Positions 61,627-64,000 of a stretch of DNA of 64,000 bases are shown here, piece by piece (the first letter of the stretch is position 1; every line of letters starts with the position of its first letter). Both the position numbers and the translations under genes were made by a program. The stretch is from Prevotella sp. (GTDB lineage: Bacteria > Bacteroidota > Bacteroidia > Bacteroidales > Bacteroidaceae), in contig JAGCDO010000010.1 of assembly GCA_017651265.1 (NCBI GenBank), positions 1 through 64,000 on the forward strand. Direction: 5' to 3'. The notes under the pieces were generated by a model. The model was not told the DNA's origin, searched no databases, and saw only the letters and a program-made list of their open reading frames with translations.

Positions 61627-63435
61627 CTATTGTTTTTTCACGTGTTTGAACGCACCTTTCTTCTTGTAGAAATCCTGCAAGACATAGAACGCCTGCTTGG
61701 TTCTACCCTTGTCGGAAACGATTCCCTTGCGGTTGAAGAAGTCCTGTGTGCCATGCAACTGTCGGCGCGGCGAACGGAAATCCATCAGAATCCAAGGAGT
61801 ACAGCCCGCAAAGTTCGAGACCTTGTCGTACATCTTCAGCGTCTGACGATAGACCTCAGCCTGATATTCCTCAGTCCACTTCTCATCTTTGTCGCCAAAA
61901 CGACCAGCCACGGCACCTGCACCGAACTCGCTCACCACCACGGGCTTATCCTGATCAAAGAACCACTTACGACGTTCACAGTCAGAAGGCTTTCCACCAT
62001 ACCATCCCAGATAGTTGTTGAAACTGAGGATATCCACCAGATCACTGAGGTTATCCTCCACGGTAGAGATATTATCATGTGTTTCCGTTTCCATGGCCAT
62101 GCTGACCAAACGGTCGTTATCCAGCTCGCGAGCCCTTTGAATGAGTCCTGTCAGGAAGTGGTCACGAGCTTGTCCTCGTGGTGTTTCATTGGCAACACTC
62201 CACACGATGACAGCACAGCGGTTATGGTCGCGCTGGATATTATCAGTAAGCTGTCGGTAGGCATTATTATAGGTTTCCTGATTATCCCATTGGATAGTCC
62301 AATACACAGGAATCTCACTCCACACCATCAAGCCCTCTTTCTCGGCCATGCGCACCATCTGTTCGTTATGCGGATAGTGAGCCAGACGGATAAAGTTACA
62401 TCCTAAGAACTTCGCCCATTCAATCAGTACGCTGTCATCTTGTTCTGTTGTGCAACGTCCTGAGCGGAAAGGAGCCTCCTCATGAATACTGATACCACGC
62501 AGGAAAACCTGCTTACCGTTCAGCAGGATTTTCTTTCCGTTGGTGTCGATATGGCGGAATCCAATCTGATCTTTCAGATGTTCGCCCTCGCAAACCAGTT
62601 CCACATCATACAATTTAGGACGGTCGGGCGTCCAAAGTTCGGGATCTGCATCCAGCACAATCTGAGCCACACCGCTCTGATTGGTCGTTATCCGTTCAAA
62701 GATGCTCAGTTCAGGGATGTTCACCTCAATCTTCACGTTAGCCACAGCCAGGTTCAGTCGTACTTTCACCAACACCTTCTCGTACGAACCTTCCTGCAGA
62801 CGGATCTCATAGTCGTCCACATGAGCCATCGGTGTCTCCACCAGCATCACGTCGCGGGTGATACCACCATAGTTCCACCAGTCGCTATTCAGAGTGGGCA
62901 CGCCTTCTGCATGACGGTCGTTATTCACTCTCACAACGATGAAGTTATCACCTTTCTTCACCTTATCGGTAATATCGAAGTTGAAAGGCGTGAAGCCGCC
63001 GATATGCGTCCCTATCTTCTCACCATTGAGATAGACATCCGTCTGGTAGTTCGAAGCGCCGAAATAGAGATAGAGCAGACGGTCCTTCTTCAGGTTATAC
63101 TTAAAGGTTTTCTTATACCATACACTTCCTTCGTAGAACATCAGTTCAGGTCGCTGTGTATTCCAGTCGCCCGGCACCTTCAACGTTTCCTTCTCAGAGA
63201 AGTCGTATTCCACATGGTCGCCTTTCGACTGTGGTTTCTGGTCTTTGAAGAAACCATTGGGTGATACGTTCATTCTATAGTCATAATACCCCGCATCAAA
63301 GGGGTCGATGATAGTCTGCCACTCTCCGTTCAACGAAGTTGTCTTACGTGCATATACATTCTGCAGCACCTTTGCTTCCAGCATTTCAGCCGACATGGCC
63401 AGCATGCAGAACAGCATGATATAAAGCTTTCTCAT
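61627..63435 (-). CDS. Glycoside hydrolase family 2 enzyme
   Basis: 602 residues. Signal peptide, jelly-roll sugar-binding domain (about 30-205; SVWYKKTF, NYQTDVYLNGEKIG), Ig-like domain (about 205-300) and TIM barrel with acid/base Glu417 (WSVANETP) and nucleophile Glu503 (VSEFGAG). Length and the NYGGITRDV and NNYLGWYGG motifs are close to beta-glucuronidases. Specificity (glucuronide or galactoside) not certain. Periplasmic. Confidence 0.93.
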   Translation of the reverse strand: MRKLYIMLFCMLAMSAEMLEAKVLQNVYARKTTSLNGEWQTIIDPFDAGYYDYRMNVSPNGFFKDQKPQSKGDHVEYDFSEKETLKVPGDWNTQRPELMFYEGSVWYKKTFKYNLKKDRLLYLYFGASNYQTDVYLNGEKIGTHIGGFTPFNFDITDKVKKGDNFIVVRVNNDRHAEGVPTLNSDWWNYGGITRDVMLVETPMAHVDDYEIRLQEGSYEKVLVKVRLNLAVANVKIEVNIPELSIFERITTNQSGVAQIVLDADPELWTPDRPKLYDVELVCEGEHLKDQIGFRHIDTNGKKILLNGKQVFLRGISIHEEAPFRSGRCTTEQDDSVLIEWAKFLGCNFIRLAHYPHNEQMVRMAEKEGLMVWSEIPVYWTIQWDNQETYNNAYRQLTDNIQRDHNRCAVIVWSVANETPRGQARDHFLTGLIQRARELDNDRLVSMAMETETHDNISTVEDNLSDLVDILSFNNYLGWYGGKPSDCERRKWFFDQDKPVVVSEFGAGAVAGRFGDKDEKWTEEYQAEVYRQTLKMYDKVSNFAGCTPWILMDFRSPRRQLHGTQDFFNRKGIVSDKGRTKQAFYVLQDFYKKKGAFKHVKKQ

Positions 63436-63458
63436 TTCCTGTATGAATTAAATTGGGG

Positions 63459-63560
63459 CAAAGGTACGAAAAATCTGATTAAGTGAGAAAGAAACAAATG
63501 AATTTGTTTGCTCGAACATGAAGATTTTATCCAATAAGTGAGCGAAAAATCAAAAGTATG
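63459..63560 (-). promoter_or_regulatory. Promoter repeat element, copy D (drives GH2)
   Basis: -7 box TACCTTTG at 63459-63466 (minus), CTCACTTAATC core, perfect inverted repeat AAACAAAT / ATTTGTTT (63492-63499, 63502-63509), then a second GCTCACTTATT core near 63533-63545 without a good -7 box. Confidence 0.65.
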
Positions 63561-63635
63561 GAAAGAGATATCAATGAAAACTGTTAATCTTTAATAAAAC
63601 GCCCGACACATATTAAGAATCTTAATTATTTATCG

Positions 63636-63643
63636 TACCTTTG
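63636..63643 (+). promoter_or_regulatory. -7 box TACCTTTG of tRNA-Ser
   Basis: 13 bases before the tRNA 5' end. No further -7 box is seen before exbB. Confidence 0.75.
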
Positions 63644-63656
63644 CACTCGTCTTTTT

Positions 63657-63744
63657 GGAGAGGTGCTCGAGTGGTTGAAGAGGCACGCCTGGAAAGCGTG
63701 TAACCGGCAAAACTGGTTCGCAGGTTCGAATCCTGTTCTCTCCG
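63657..63744 (+). tRNA. tRNA-Ser (anticodon GGA)
   Basis: 88 nt. Acceptor GGAGAGG pairs with TCTCTCC, discriminator G, CCA not encoded. Anticodon loop CTGGAAA gives GGA (codons UCC/UCU). Long class II variable arm (AACCGG...CTGGTT) and T-loop TTCGAAT confirm a serine tRNA. Confidence 0.97.
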
Positions 63745-63765
63745 CTAAGTTGAAATGTATCGCTT

Positions 63766-64000
63766 ATGAAACATCTCGTTTTGATTTTCCTTCTTCTTTT
63801 TACTCCCTTGGTGGTTTCCGCTCAAGACGGGAAGCAGTTGAATGATTCTGTGGTAGCGGTATCCGACTCCACCGCCCTCGACTCTCTGAATGCCAGTCTA
63901 CCTGTTGAGGCAGTTGATGAGAGTATGCTGGACGATGAAGAGGGAGGAGTGCATAAACGACTGAAGAAGACGTTCCTTGACGGAAATGCAGCCTTCATGT
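63766..64000 (+). CDS. exbB: ExbB/TolQ-like proton channel subunit (start only)
   Basis: The first 78 codons; the gene runs off the window. Signal-like helix (LVLIFLLLFTPLVVSAQ), an acidic Ser/Asp linker and GVHKRLKKTFLDGNAAFM, which matches the stretch before the first ExbB membrane helix in Bacteroidota members that carry an N-terminal extension. It would power TonB receptors such as those in this window. It starts 21 bases after the tRNA. Confidence 0.7.
   Translation, partial: MKHLVLIFLLLFTPLVVSAQDGKQLNDSVVAVSDSTALDSLNASLPVEAVDESMLDDEEGGVHKRLKKTFLDGNAAFM

Overview
The window reads as a chromosomal segment of a Bacteroidota bacterium, most likely Prevotella/Segatella or a close relative. 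The evidence is promoters with the TAnnTTTG -7 box, almost no Shine-Dalgarno sequences, many TonB-dependent receptors, lipoproteins with acidic residues after the lipobox Cys, a Wzi-type capsule protein, a secreted protein with a Prevotella-type C-terminal tail, and a tmRNA whose tag ends in ALAA. No prophage, IS transposase, CRISPR array or rRNA is visible. The species assignment is inference.

Layout. 0.2-2.6 kb: a TonB receptor with an ECF-type S component. 2.8-3.2 kb: tmRNA (minus). 3.4-12.7 kb: a Wzx/Wzy-type surface polysaccharide operon (export lipoprotein, glycosyltransferases, Wzz, polymerase, flippase, aminotransferase, two phosphoglycosyl transferases), followed on the other strand by Wzi and a small lipoprotein. 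14.9-18.1 kb: a secreted Ser/Arg/Gly-rich protein, a phosphatase, a membrane protein and uridine kinase. 18.2-27.8 kb: a group of secreted nucleases, an unusual TonB receptor and OB-fold lipoproteins, which I read as a candidate nucleic-acid acquisition locus, interrupted by repeat-rich noncoding DNA and rpmE2. 27.8-36 kb: uncharacterised lipoproteins, TrxB, glutathione peroxidase, a sodium/solute symporter and a secreted protein. 36-41 kb: double GNAT protein, Cys/His-rich small protein plus TonB receptor, alanine dehydrogenase. 41-48.2 kb (minus): TrmB, a TPR-TM-HTH regulator with a TonB C-terminal protein, IlvE, XseB/XseA, subtilase. 48.4-55.8 kb: one long operon (MATE, kinase, phosphoesterase, RfbB, PurT, FdtA, acyltransferase, FdtB) that makes a dTDP-3-amino-3,6-dideoxyhexose. 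55.8-58.6 kb: lutABC. 58.7-61.4 kb: lipoprotein, ECF sigma factor and a TM-plus-barrel protein. 61.6-63.4 kb: GH2 enzyme. The end holds tRNA-Ser and the start of exbB.

The most unusual signal is in the noncoding DNA. (1) A dispersed element of about 75-110 bp recurs at seven promoters. It has a near-constant promoter core and, just upstream, an inverted repeat whose sequence changes but whose symmetry is kept; three copies carry two promoters. (2) Arrays with an exact 22-bp period occur at four places; three are built of 15-bp palindromes (5-bp arms, 5-bp centre, 7-bp spacer) with a different palindrome each time. (3) Exact 7-, 8- and 9-bp word arrays sit in short gaps between operon genes, often running into a stop or start codon. 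The same 9-bp words also form the periplasmic linker of a coding sequence. (4) An element of about 570 bp is bounded by inverted repeats of about 105 bp. All periods were counted by hand on the sequence; their function is unknown.
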